This document shows, in pieces, positions 1 through 9,869 of a DNA stretch of 22,285 nt. Origin of the DNA: Haplosporangium gracile (lineage: Eukaryota > Mortierellomycota > Mortierellomycetes > Mortierellales > Mortierellaceae); the NCBI GenBank assembly GCA_015499985.1, contig JAAAUF010000693.1, positions 1 to 22,285 of the forward strand, read 5' to 3'. Both the position numbers and the translations under genes were made by a program. The number at the start of each line of letters is the position of its first letter. Position 1 is the stretch's first letter. The notes under the pieces are model-generated. The model did not search any database. It worked only from the letters and a program-made list of their open reading frames with translations, and was not told the DNA's origin.

Positions 1-39
1 GAAAAGGAAAAAAAAAAAAAAAAAATAGAAAAAAGACGA

Positions 40-2030
40 CTAATGGTGGAAGTGATCCTTCTTGTCAGGCTTGACAGAGAAGGCGGTATAGATCGTCACC
101 CCCTCATCCGAAGAGGCCTCAATTGAGAAAGGCGTATTAGCGCCCACAAAGAACACGTTCCCTTCCTTTGCAACAACCTCCACCACCTCATCTTCACTCT
201 CACTCGTTGCACGGTTCTCAGCCCGGATCACACCCTGGCCCTTGGTGACAATGACCACACTCGGGCCTTCAGCGCCCCTCAGACGTTCCTTCTCCTTAGC
301 ATGGTCGAGGGTGGTCAGGATGATTGAGAACTCGTCAATTGGGGGATCGTACATGAGCGAGTGACCCGTGGGTGTGCAGAGGACTCCTGACAAGAGTTGG
401 TCAGAACCGGCTTTTGACTGGTAGGTCAACATCTCGGTCAGGACCTCAACGTCCTTTAATTTCGGGGTCAGTCCTGCGCGGACCACATTGTCACTGGCCG
501 CCATACACTCCACGCAGTCTGTTGTTGATGTTGTTGTTTGTCCGATGTTGGGGTGTTGATAAGGTGATGATGTTATTGTTGTTGGTGGAGTGAGGATGGA
601 AGATACCATTGATAACAGAAAATATACCAAAAAGAAGAAAAGTGGAGTACGTATTTTGTTTGATTAGTGTTAAAGGCTAAACCTTATTCAATCGACGTGG
701 GACATGGCAGCATGAAATCACAAAAAAGGGAAACGCTGCACGATAAAAAAAAACGATGACCTCCTCCTCTCCCCAATCAAACAATGCAGACAGCAAGCAT
801 GCACCAAAGAAAAAACACGGAAAAAAAAAAAAACTCACCTCCACTCAAATAGGCATGAGGCTCGTTGGCAGCCAAGAAGACCGCCTGACCGGGCTGGAGG
901 ACGATATAGTTGAGGAAGAAGAAGCTGAAGAGACCTACATCTCCAGGGAACTGGGAATGAACTCTCAAAAGCAACTCCTCCAACGATCCTGCAGAATACT
1001 GCTGTTGACCAGCGGACTCGAGTCTGGCCATCAACCGATCGAGTTCCAACTTTACTTTTGCAGGATCCGCAGTCATCATAGTCTTAAACAAAGCCTTGAG
1101 CGCCTGACGCCCCTCCTTGATTCCCTTGATTCCCTCGATCGCCCGCGATCTCTTAACAGCCTCTTGGAACTCACGCGCTGTCTGGTCCCCGACCAGCGCC
1201 CGGAACTCTGGCCAATGGTCCAAAGCTGCTGAGATCTCGTCCAAAGGCTTGAACCCACAGAGAGCCTCAAAGTCTGTCAATGCAATCGCCATCTCTGGTT
1301 TATGGTTATCATCCTTGTAAAGATCAGGCCGGTCCTTGAACAACTTCTCGGCAAGAGACTTGTCGGGGTGTGCCTGGATCGAAAGCGCCTTACCAATCGA
1401 GAGGACCTTGAAGAGGAAAGGAAGGTGACCGTTGTACTTTTCGTGGAAGTAAGATGTCAAGAGCTGGGGATCTGCTTTGAGGAAGGACTCTAATGATTTC
1501 TCGGAATGGTAGAGCGTCGATGGTGCGTTAGGGTGTGTGCCCATCCAGAGCTATATTGGAGAGAATAACATTATAGGAAGATAAGGATAAGGAGAAGGGT
1601 GAAGAGGTTAAAAAAGAGACAAAAACGTAAGCGAAATTGTTGTTTTATGTGAGGGTAATGTCTAAACATTGCAGAGCGTGAGAAAAATGCCGCGCTCATG
1701 GGTTTTCGTGAATGGGTCCTTATTTGTTCGTGAGACTCGGAGGAGACAAAACGAGACACACACACACATCGGCAAGTACCAAAAAAAGGAAGGAATTGCC
1801 ATCTGGAAGTAGCGAAAGATGAAAAGTAGACAATTGATCATGAACACAAGCGATATCAAAGAAAGAAAAAAAAGAAAGAAAAATACCTCGGCGTAGGGAC
1901 GAGACTCATCGACTGTGAATCCAGGGGAGGAGGATGCGAACCTGGCGACGGAGGAGTGGGATCCGATCTTGCCCCAGTCGTAAGACTGGGCCTTGCAGTC
2001 CAGGCGGACGATAGTAGGATGTGAGGGCAT
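40..2030 (-). CDS. PMI: Mannose-6-phosphate isomerase, type I (phosphomannose isomerase)
   Basis: The enzyme interconverts fructose-6-phosphate and mannose-6-phosphate in the cytosol, feeding GDP-mannose for glycosylation and wall mannan. I read three exons: 2030-1887, 1550-839 and 518-40. Introns are 1886-1551 and 838-519, both GT-AG, and the spliced frame is 444 aa, usual for fungal type I PMI. The first junction restores the family motif PYAELWMGTHP and the second restores AYLSGDCVECMAASDN. Zinc ligands by family alignment are Gln107 and His109 (in IQAHPDK), Glu134 (HKPEMA) and His280 (NEPHAYLSG). Arg299 in VVRAGLTPK matches the catalytic arginine. The start ATG opens the conserved N-terminal block (RLDCKAQSYDWGKIGS). 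An AT-rich TATA-like stretch (minus-strand AATAAATAG, 2214-2206) lies about 180 nt upstream. Its promoter region is shared with the divergent Chs5-like gene. Identification is very secure; exact splice sites are read by eye. Confidence 0.95.
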
Positions 2031-2450
2031 GTTATATGAGTGTCTTTTGTTTCTTAGTATGGAGGGGCGAGAGTGTAATATGAAGGCAGAAAGAGTGAGA
2101 AAGAGAAAGAAGAAAGTGAATGGAAGAGATGGAGGAAGAAGAGATGAAGAAAAAAAGAGGTGAATGGTGTAAGAAAAAAAAAAAAAAAAAAGAAGGTTGA
2201 GCGACCTATTTATTCGCGCACTCCAAAACCAAAGGGGACTTCTCTATGCTCTTTCAGTAGTGACTCGCAAATTTAATTCTGGGCAAGAATAGACCAGAGT
2301 GCGCCCAAGGCTCACTTGTCAGATACGTGGTGGAACCACTGGTTGGGAAACCAACACATCATCTTCTTTCCTTGCTTTATTACTTTTCTTTTCATCATCC
2401 TTCAACCTCTCTCACCCTCCTGTCAACATACCCGAACGAAGACAAAGCCA
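2031..2450. promoter_or_regulatory. Divergent promoter region between PMI and the Chs5-like gene
   Basis: This 420-nt gap separates two divergent genes. Its PMI-proximal part is purine-rich on the plus strand (GA-rich, with an A run near 2174-2191), i.e. a pyrimidine-rich PMI leader. A TATA-like AATAAATAG is on the minus strand near 2214-2206. On the plus strand, 2350-2450 is a CT-rich leader before the Chs5 ATG. No clear TATA box serves the plus-strand gene. Confidence 0.5.
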
Positions 2451-3353
2451 ATGATGACTGCAGCCAACCATAACAACAACAACAATCATTCAGGAAACAA
2501 CGCCTACGGATCGACGTCATCAGGATCCAAGCAAGGCTCATCCATCTGCTTCACAGTCGGAAAGGTTGACGCAGGAATGACAACCCTCCTCACAGAAGAC
2601 CACCACCTCATCGAGTTCCCCTCCCTCCTCCTCCCCAAGGGCGTCTCTGCCGGATCAGTCGTCAATATCTCTGTCAACCGTAACCTGGAGGAGGAGCAGA
2701 ACCGCCGGGACGAGTTCTGGGCCCTCCAGGACGAGATTCTCGACCAGTTCGGAAAGAACCCTCCCAAGACCCCTACCCTCCGCGTCAAGTCCTTGACTCA
2801 GTCGACGTGCACACTTGAATGGGACTCGCTCGTCCTCAACCAGGCCAGTCTCCGCTCGCTGGACGTCTACAAGAACGGCGTCAAGCAGGGTCATTCGATC
2901 GCTAGCCCCTATCACACTAACCAATACAAGCTCTCAGGCCTGGAAATCGACCACATGTTCTCCTTCTACATCGAGATCAAGACCTCGGCAGGAACCTTGA
3001 GATCCAACGAAGTCAAGGCCAGGACCCACACACTCGATAACCTCACAGGAACCAACATCTGCTTTGGCGTCTTTGAATCTGACGCTGATCTTGAGGAGTG
3101 CAAGAGGCTGGTCGTCGAGATTGGAGGCACATGGACTGAGGAAGTCGGCATTGAAACGACTCATCTGTTGTGCCATGTCCAGGGCGGATACAATTACGAG
3201 GCCGCATTGCAACAGTCGATCCCTATTGTCAAACCCGAGTGGCTCAAGGCCTGCGTCGAACACAAGAAGCTCCAAGCCGCTCTTCCTTACTACCTCGTCC
3301 AGCCCAGCAGTAATGGTATCTCTAGCCATCCCGACACTCCAGTACAGGAGTAA
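2451..3353 (+). CDS. CHS5: Chs5-like exomer subunit (Chs5_N + FN3 + BRCT)
   Basis: Chs5 is the scaffold of exomer, a trans-Golgi coat adaptor that exports selected cargo such as chitin synthase to the plasma membrane. The protein is 300 aa and has no intron. Residues 1-30 are Asn/Ser-rich. About 31-104 match the Chs5 N-terminal dimerisation region (FTVGKVDAGMTTLL...). About 105-193 are a fibronectin type III domain (TLRVKSLTQSTCTLEW, YIEIKTSAGTLRSNEV). About 197-283 are a BRCT domain (GGTWTEEVGIETTHLLC, KPEWLKACVEHKK). I chose the ATG at 2451 (GCCAATGATG), because upstream in-frame sequence has no ATG, is CT-rich and reads as a leader. The yeast protein has a long Lys/acidic C-terminal tail after the BRCT; here the protein stops about 17 residues past it. 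AATAAA at 3540-3545 is a candidate polyadenylation signal. Confidence 0.88.
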   Translation: MMTAANHNNNNNHSGNNAYGSTSSGSKQGSSICFTVGKVDAGMTTLLTEDHHLIEFPSLLLPKGVSAGSVVNISVNRNLEEEQNRRDEFWALQDEILDQFGKNPPKTPTLRVKSLTQSTCTLEWDSLVLNQASLRSLDVYKNGVKQGHSIASPYHTNQYKLSGLEIDHMFSFYIEIKTSAGTLRSNEVKARTHTLDNLTGTNICFGVFESDADLEECKRLVVEIGGTWTEEVGIETTHLLCHVQGGYNYEAALQQSIPIVKPEWLKACVEHKKLQAALPYYLVQPSSNGISSHPDTPVQE

Positions 3354-3955
3354 CAAGACGAAGGAGAGAGAGAGAGAGAGATAGATAGTAGAGAGATACA
3401 ACGAGAAACGATAACCAGGATCCTGACCCCTTTGCTCAGCTAATCAGGTCCCACCACGACAATACACCACCTTTTTGCCACAACAGCAGGATTAGATACT
3501 TTGTGTCAGGACAACAAGGTCAACACCACCACCAACACAAATAAACCCCCCCACACACACACAAACAAGATCCTATCGTCGATATTTTTGGAGTCAACTG
3601 AGGAGTCCCATTCCTTTGCCACTCTTTGTCAAGGAACTATTGAATAATGAGGACATTCAAGCATGATTTTCAGTAAGATATTTTTATTTGGTCACACATG
3701 GTCCCGAAGGACGAGGGACTCGAGTTAAAGCAATAGAAGGGATTGTCAAGCAATACGGAAGGGGACAGAGAGGTAATAATCGCGATATCTTGTCCTCAAG
3801 GAGCAATAAAGTGTGATAGAAAAAGCAAAGAATAAGTAGGGACAAGCAAAGAAAGAAAAGGAAAGAAAGAAAGAAAGAAGAAAGAGAACCCATCATGGAA
3901 AATCTCCGTTTGTTTCAAAGTGTATTCATCCGGGAAGAGGAGAAAAGGCGACCAT
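3354..3955. other. Convergent 3' region between the Chs5-like gene and histone H3
   Basis: The two genes converge here, so both 3' untranslated regions should lie in this stretch. It holds a short GA microsatellite at about 3365-3381, a CA-rich patch near 3550-3566, a plus-strand AATAAA at 3540-3545 and a purine-rich block (GAAA repeats) near 3845-3885. I see no gene in it; the short open frames here have no recognisable protein sequence. Confidence 0.6.
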
Positions 3956-4381
<426 letters not shown>

Positions 4382-4386
4382 TTAGG

Positions 4387-4941
4387 CTGTTATGAAGAGA
4401 AAGGGAAAAGGACGAAAGCAGGTTAATGCGTGAGTATGAGGGTCAGGCAAGGTGTGCGTCTGTGTATGAGTCTGTGTGTGAGTCTGTGTGTGTCTGTGTA
4501 TGCGAGTTGTGTGTGTCTGTGTATGCGAGTTGTGTGTGTAGTAGAGAGGGGTATCTGCAGGAAGTGGGTCGTAGTTATGAGTCTGGGTGGGACAGTGTTT
4601 GAATGTCAGGCAGCAAGGAAATGGATGAAAAGGAATGGAAGGGCTGTATGTGTGTATGAAGTGAAGAATGAGAGCGAATGGAAAAATAGGAGAGCTCTGG
4701 AGGATGACGATGAATGAGGGGAGTGGAATGGGAGTGGCGAAGGTGAATGGGGTATACTTTGCTTTAGGTGGGAATGAAGTTGTTGGCGTGTGTGAGTGAA
4801 GAAGGAGACGAGGAGTGAAAAGGAGAAGAGACGAGAAGACGAGAGAAGAGAGAAGAGCGAAGAGATGAAAGAAGTTTAAGTACAGCAAGATATGGATAGA
4901 ATGGTTTGGATGGATGGTGGAATAACGAGAGAAAGGCTTAC
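4387..4941 (-). other. Probable 5'-leader intron of histone H3
   Basis: On the minus strand a strong donor (CCAAG|GTAAGCC) sits at 4941. A strong acceptor (pyrimidine tract then CATAACAG|CC) ends at 4387, only 20 nt before the H3 ATG. A branch-like ATTAAC lies about 40 nt upstream of the acceptor. The spliced leader would run from about 5195 to 4942 and 4386 to 4367. The long open frame across this region is pyrimidine-rich, low complexity and matches no family I know, so I treat it as non-coding. At 555 nt it would be the longest intron in the window. The call is inferred from splice consensus only. Confidence 0.6.
4486..4531. repeat. Tandem pair of perfect 23-bp GT-rich units in the H3 leader intron
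   Basis: The units 4486-4508 and 4509-4531 are identical. They lie in a longer TG-rich tract (about 4451-4540), so the H3 primary transcript would be CA-rich here. Confidence 0.85.
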
Positions 4942-5223
4942 CTTGGTTGAAGTGTTTGTGCGGGAGTAAGAGTAGGAGCGGGAGTGGGGGTGAGGTGAAA
5001 AGGAAGAAAGTTGGGAGAGTAGGAAGGAAAGAAGCGAAAGTGGCGAATTCGGGGGCAGACTTAGTTTTATGTCTGACTGTCTGTTTGTTTGGCAGGAAGA
5101 GACCAAACACGACGGGATATCTGGACGACAAGAGAGAGAAGACTCGAGATTGTATTTGGGCCCCTCTATTTCGACAGATTGTCGCCAGTTTCTAGTTGGC
5201 TTGGCCGTCTCCACATGGCCCTC

Positions 5224-5231
5224 TATATATT
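5224..5231 (-). promoter_or_regulatory. Candidate TATA box of histone H3
   Basis: The minus strand reads GAATATATAGAGG around 5232-5220. This places an AT-rich TATA element just upstream of the proposed H3 leader exon (donor at 4941). The core is self-complementary, so direction comes only from context. Confidence 0.45.
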
Positions 5232-5402
5232 CAAAGCCACCAGTGGGCTCAGGGCTTCTAGTCCCATCTCTTTATCAGCCTTTTCCTTCTTCTCATAGCC
5301 CGACATCACTATCGACGTCATAAGGCCCACTGCGCTATCAGGAACCATAACCGAAGTGAGAGAGTACTCGGTCGTTTGACCCACCATCATCGGGCGAACC
5401 CT

Positions 5403-5420
5403 TTTTTGTGATCACAAAAA
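5403..5420. promoter_or_regulatory. 18-bp perfect palindrome in the H3/carotenoid oxygenase intergenic region
   Basis: The sequence TTTTTGTGATCACAAAAA is exactly self-complementary. It lies about 240 nt upstream of the carotenoid oxygenase ATG and about 180 nt beyond the H3 TATA candidate. A related TTGATCACATG is at about 5487-5497. Symmetry of this kind suits a dimeric DNA-binding protein, but no factor can be named. Confidence 0.5.
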
Positions 5421-5514
5421 TCCAAAAAAGAAATCGCTGCAGTTGTCCGTAGGATTCTGAAGAGCGCGTTCGCAGTCACAAAATTGTTGATCACATGACA
5501 TCTCAATTTTTTTC

Positions 5515-5519
5515 ATTGG
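5515..5519 (-). promoter_or_regulatory. Candidate inverted CCAAT box
   Basis: ATTGG on the plus strand (CCAAT on the minus) lies about 127 nt upstream of the carotenoid oxygenase ATG. The motif is short, so chance occurrence is possible. Confidence 0.25.
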
Positions 5520-5645
5520 CCAGTTCCCTTTTCATTTTTCTCGCTCTGACAACCGCCGTCGTTCCTCATTCAACTCTTACGCCTCCTCTCTCACTCCTCA
5601 CTCCTCGCTCACCACTTCACCGCACCTCAACACACACACACAATC

Positions 5646-8315
5646 ATGGAAGAACTTTCCGAAGTCGAGGTCATCAAGATGGAGGACGAACACGTTGTCG
5701 CACCCGCAGCAACTTCAACCCTTATCGAGACCGGCGACGAAAGCTCCACCCCCGCCACCACCCTTGCTGTTGCTGCACCAACTGCCTCGGACCCTCAGGA
5801 CCCAGACCAGTCCAAGGACGCGGCTGTCCTCCCTGCCACCACTGCCACTTTCACTCCCGAAGTCATCGCCGGACCCTTCAATGATGAAGACACCACTTTC
5901 CACAAGGTACACTCTCGTTGCCTTTTTGTGTATGAGAACAGGCAATGGGACACTCGATGGTCAACGTTGTTATAATGGAGAAAACTAACACATCCTGCCC
6001 TTCCTCGTGCTTACTTTTAACTTGTCAACAGGCATTGAAGAATGCTATTTCGACAGAGACCCCCCTAGAGCTGGATGTACAAGGAACTCTCCCAGAGTGG
6101 CTGACAGGATTCCATTACACCCTCAGCCCTGGTATCTTTGATGTCAAATACCCCAAGATGGTCTCGGTTCACGGCGAGCTTCAGCAGGAGACGAGGACAT
6201 TCACCTTTGGTCATTGGTTTGACAAGTAAGCATCATCGTTATCTTGCTGTGACCAATGGAGGTAGTTTTGGACGTATCCTTGGCTTCAGCAATACTGATC
6301 GATTTCCCTCGTCACTCTTTTAAAAATAGCATCCCACAGGTCAACCAGTTTGCGTTCTCGGGATCCGACAGTAAGATCAAGTATCGCTCGACCATGCCTG
6401 CGCACCGTGCCGAGTCAAAGATCCGTCAACACCAGGGATACTTGCCCAACCAGCCTTCTAGCATTTTCAAGACCGATACCAATCAAAGTGTCTTTGCCAG
6501 GCTGCTGTCGACCAGCCACACTCAAGGAAAGCCCAGTCTTGAACCCTGTGGCGCGTCCATTGACGTCCTTCCTCCCTTCAATGCTGATGGTCGTCGCACC
6601 ATCTACTGCCAGAACTTTGCCAACCACGTAAGTACATCATGACGACAGTCTGTAAATACAACAACGTTTTGTATTTTTCATAATTTCCGGCTCCCTGTTG
6701 TGAAAATCTGCTGGACCCTTCTTTTTTGCCTTTGCGGCGCTAATTGTTCAGTTATTATATTTAGACTGGCCCCCAAAATTGCTCACCAGCCCTTTACTTT
6801 TTTTTGTTGTGTTTTTTCCTGTTTCTCCTCTGTTCCTGTTTGAATGTCTATTTAGATTCTGGAGCTGAACACGGACACGTTGGAGAAGAGCGGTATTTTG
6901 GCCTGGGACGAAGTGAATCCTCAGTTCAAGGGCTCGCACTCTTCGCCTCATAGCCACTTTGACCCTGTTACCAAAGAGCTGATCAACTTTACAATGGACC
7001 ATGGATTCAACTCGACCCAGTACAACTTTTTTTCAATCACCGAGAAGGAGCCCCACGGATCTTTGATCGCTTCGGTCACCGCCAAGTCCAGCCACGTCCA
7101 CTCTTTCGCCGTGACTCCACGCTACATCATCCTTGTTGTTTCACCCCTCAACCCCTCTGATGGTGGTGTCAAGTACTCGTGGGGCGCGTCACTTTTGGAT
7201 GCCTTCACCTTTAAGAAGACCGAACCTACCTTGTTCTACGTTGTTTCGCGTGTCAAGAGAAGACATATCGCCACCTTCAAGTCTGACGCGTTCTTCTTGT
7301 AAGTTTTCACTTTGAAGTATGGTATCATTTTAAAACAGGACTCTGATAATTTTGAAACTGATACAACTTCTATTCGTTCTTCATACCTTTCGTGTTGGCA
7401 GCTTCCACCATGTTAACGCTTTCGAGGATGCCGCGGATAATGTCTACCTGGACTTTTCCTTGTACGCAGACGACACAATCGCACATCAGTTGAGTCTGTC
7501 AGCACTGCTGGATCGATCTGCACCTGCTTTGACCAAGCCCGAGTTCTGTCGGTTCGAGTTAGCAAATGTTCAGGCTGAAGCTCAGAGGTTGGAGAACTAC
7601 AATGCTGCGATGGCAAACACTGGACCAGTTGACAAGCTTCGTGGGTTCATGCGTCGCGTCAGTGTTGGCCAAGGAAATGGAGCAAGCTATGCAGTTCCTG
7701 AGAAGAACTCGAATGCGATTCCACTTGCCACTCGAATCCGCAGCACCCCTGGAGTTGAGTTGCCCCGAATCAACCCTATCTACCATGGACTTGACTATAA
7801 GTACACTTGGGGCGTGGGCATTTCAGAGCAAGGTGATGGGGATATGTACGACTGCATCATGAAGTTGCACGTCAAGGGTGATGCTGAGCCCATCGTCTGG
7901 AGCCAGGTGAGATATTAAAACGCATTTTCTTCGATGGCCAATGAACGCTGCTGAACCATTACTAACCCACTGCCGTTCCCCTGCTGTTCCCCTGCCATCC
8001 TTTCTTTCTGCTGAATAGAAAAACTGCTTCCCAAGTGAGGCAGTGTTCATCCCTCCTCCCGTGTTTGATCAAAACGAGGATGCCGGAGTGTTGGTCAGTG
8101 TGGTCTATGACGCCGAGGCCCACCGGTCGTTTATCTTGGTTCTGGACGCCGCAGATCTGAAGGAGAAAGTGCGCGCTATGCTGCCCGAGGTTGTACCTCT
8201 GTCGTTCACAAACGGTTGTTTTGCGGCGGGCGATATCAGCCGAGGCATGCAAATCGCTGCTGCGGCGACGTACTTTAGCGATGACGAAGATGAAGGCGAC
8301 CAATACGATGACTAA
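5646..8315 (+). CDS. Carotenoid oxygenase (RPE65/CCD family), fourth iron ligand missing
   Basis: The family cleaves carotenoids or apocarotenoids at a double bond using a ferrous iron held by four histidines. Six exons: 5646-5906, 6032-6225, 6330-6627, 6856-7298, 7402-7906 and 8019-8315, giving 665 aa; all introns are GT-AG and the frame is continuous. Residues 1-85 are an acidic, Pro/Thr/Ala-rich extension. The body starts at about 100 with LPEWLTGFHYTLSPGIFDV, where the usual Arg of the family's RNGPG motif is Thr117. Iron ligands seen are His283 (PHSHFDP), His333 (VHSFAVTP) and His401/402 (FFHHVNAFED). The last ligand normally lies in an F-H-G/N motif near the C-terminus; here the site reads PLSFTNGCF with Thr631. 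The only other His in the last exon is His602, far from the site. The tail ends in an acidic run. The fold is secure, but activity and substrate are doubtful. Confidence 0.9.
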
Positions 8316-8659
8316 AGGAAATATGTCTTGACTAGTCCAGTCAATGCTTTTTTATTTTGTCTTATTTTCTAGCTCATACCATACAGTCCCAAATACCCCC
8401 CCCCCCACACACACACACACACACACACATACACATACACATACTCACACTTCAGTCGTCCTTTTTCACTGCATACAGTTTCTTTTCGTACTTCACATAT
8501 TTTTAGCAAGAAGCACTTTCGCCTTTCGAATGAGAAATATCTAAATGCAAACGCTAGGTCCGTTAAATGTATATTGATAAACCCCTCTGTCGAGCACTAA
8601 TAGCGGGGAGGAGAAGAATAGACTCCCTCTTCCTCTTGGCCCTGCAGATGCTCAGAGTA
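8316..8659. other. Convergent 3' region with a CA microsatellite
   Basis: This gap lies between the stop of the carotenoid oxygenase and the stop of the minus-strand RGG-box gene. It is T-rich near 8345-8370 and carries the C-run/(CA)12 microsatellite. I see no gene in it. Confidence 0.6.
8396..8429. repeat. C11 run followed by (CA)12 microsatellite
   Basis: An 11-base C run (8396-8406) leads directly into twelve CA units (8406-8429), followed by interrupted CATA units to about 8442. It lies in the shared 3' flank. Confidence 0.95.
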
Positions 8660-9637
8660 TTAGAACTGGTTTTGACACTGGGGGAGGCGATCTTGAGCAG
8701 GCAAATCATCCAACTCGCTCTCGAAGTGATGATGGTTGAGGCCTGGACCTGGAAGGTCTTCAAGCTGAAGCGCGTCGTTCACAAACCCAAATTGGATTTG
8801 TTGTTGCTGTTGCTGGTAGTGGGGTTGGTAAGGGTGTTGTCGAGGTAGTCTTCCTCTCCAGCGGTACTGGAACCCTCCTCTCCCTCGTCCTCGGTACCCT
8901 CCTCGATATGCACCGTGAAAGCCTCCTCGATATCCGCCTCGATATCCTCCCTCCATAAGCTGCTGCTGCTGTTGTTGTTGTTGCAAATGTTGGTCATGAA
9001 ACAGGCTCAGGCTCGCCTGCAGTTTTCGAAAATTCTCCTTCAACCGACCATACTTCTCCTTCTGAAGATTCAACTCTTCCTCCAGTTGCTCAACACGCTC
9101 TTTCGTGGCCTCGCACTGCTCTTGCTCCCGAACCTCCCCCTCCTCTTCCTCCTCACGAGCGGCGGCGGCGATGATGGTGTCGTGAAGAAGCTGTTTGCGG
9201 GTCTCGAGGTGGTCGAGGAGGAGGGTTTGTAACTGGTTCCGGTGACTGGCGCGGAGGGATTGCAGTTTCTCAAGGTGGCGGTGGTAAAGATCTTGTTCTG
9301 CGTGTGCGTGGGTGGTGAGGGTTGTGTTGAGAGCTTCAAGGGACTCGGTTTCGAACTGGTCCATGGACGATGACGCCCCCACGCTTGTGCTCGTGCTCGT
9401 GCTGGAGGTGGGTGTGGGGCCTGAACTGCTTCGGCGAGAAAAGGCGGCGTCCGTTGGGGAGAAGCGGGGTGGGAGTGGATGGATGGTTTTCGAACGCGAC
9501 CTTCGACTTGTTTCACAAATCGATGGGTTAGAGTAAGAGGAGAAAGAAGACGGAGAGGGTGAAGTTGTAGGTAAAGCTCTTTTGGGATGGTGGAGAGAGG
9601 AAGATCGCAGCCGTGAGTCGGATGGGCTTGCTGTCAT
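8660..9637 (-). CDS. Unrecognised coiled-coil, polyQ and RGG-box protein
   Basis: I do not recognise this 325-aa protein. The frame is single and unbroken. Residues 1-90 are Ser/Pro/Thr-rich and basic (SRRSRSK), probably disordered. About 92-222 look like a long helical coiled coil (QLEEELNLQKEKYGRLKENF) with an EEEEE patch. This is followed by polyQ (about 219-226) and a glycine/arginine block at 230-262 built of YRGG units (GGYRGGYRGG, GRGRGG). A second polyQ run is at 275-280 and the C-terminus is Asp/Leu-rich. RGG boxes usually bind RNA and are targets of arginine methylation; the coiled coil suggests self-association. A role in RNA granules is therefore possible but is inference. The start ATG at 9637 is the first in the frame; other methionines further in (such as Met92) could serve. 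Codon choice and the ordered domain layout make a real gene likely. Confidence 0.65.
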   Translation of the reverse strand: MTASPSDSRLRSSSLHHPKRALPTTSPSPSSFSSYSNPSICETSRRSRSKTIHPLPPRFSPTDAAFSRRSSSGPTPTSSTSTSTSVGASSSMDQFETESLEALNTTLTTHAHAEQDLYHRHLEKLQSLRASHRNQLQTLLLDHLETRKQLLHDTIIAAAAREEEEEGEVREQEQCEATKERVEQLEEELNLQKEKYGRLKENFRKLQASLSLFHDQHLQQQQQQQQLMEGGYRGGYRGGFHGAYRGGYRGRGRGGFQYRWRGRLPRQHPYQPHYQQQQQQIQFGFVNDALQLEDLPGPGLNHHHFESELDDLPAQDRLPQCQNQF

Positions 9638-9869
9638 GACTGGAAGTGTGTAGAAGGTGTGTTTGGTGAAAAGGGAGAGGATGAGGAAAAAGAACGCGAA
9701 AAAGATAGGAATATAAAGATCATTCGGGACTCAATGTGTCAAGCTCAAGGACAAAGGAATACAACAAGCTCCTCCGCCCACTGTAAGCATGTGTAAAAGA
9801 AGGGGGAAAAAATGATGGCGCATATTCGTTCTTTACTGGATATTTACAAACTGAAATAATCGCTTTTTT
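9638..9869. other. Spacer between hexokinase 3' end and the RGG-box gene
   Basis: Both genes are on the minus strand, so this stretch holds the hexokinase 3' flank and the promoter and leader of the RGG-box gene. It is purine-rich on the plus strand near 9660-9710. I see no gene or clear TATA box. Confidence 0.5.

Noticed and set aside
756..1232. 158-codon plus-strand frame
   Set aside because: It is antisense to PMI exon 2 and its intron; no recognisable protein features.
2316..2450. N-terminal extension of the Chs5-like protein (hydrophobic, signal-like)
   Set aside because: There is no ATG in the extension (it opens at TTG), the sequence is CT-rich leader, and Chs5 has no signal peptide.
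4382..5131. 249-codon minus-strand frame upstream of H3
   Set aside because: It begins without a clear start context, is Pro/His/Thr/Phe-rich low complexity, and contains a consensus donor and acceptor. A leader exon plus intron explains it better.
8660..9637. Alternative plus-strand frames over the RGG-box gene (Leu-rich, for example 8915-9232)
   Set aside because: Leu-rich runs there are CTG/CTC reverse readings of the polyQ and Glu codons; the minus frame is longer and has an ordered domain layout.
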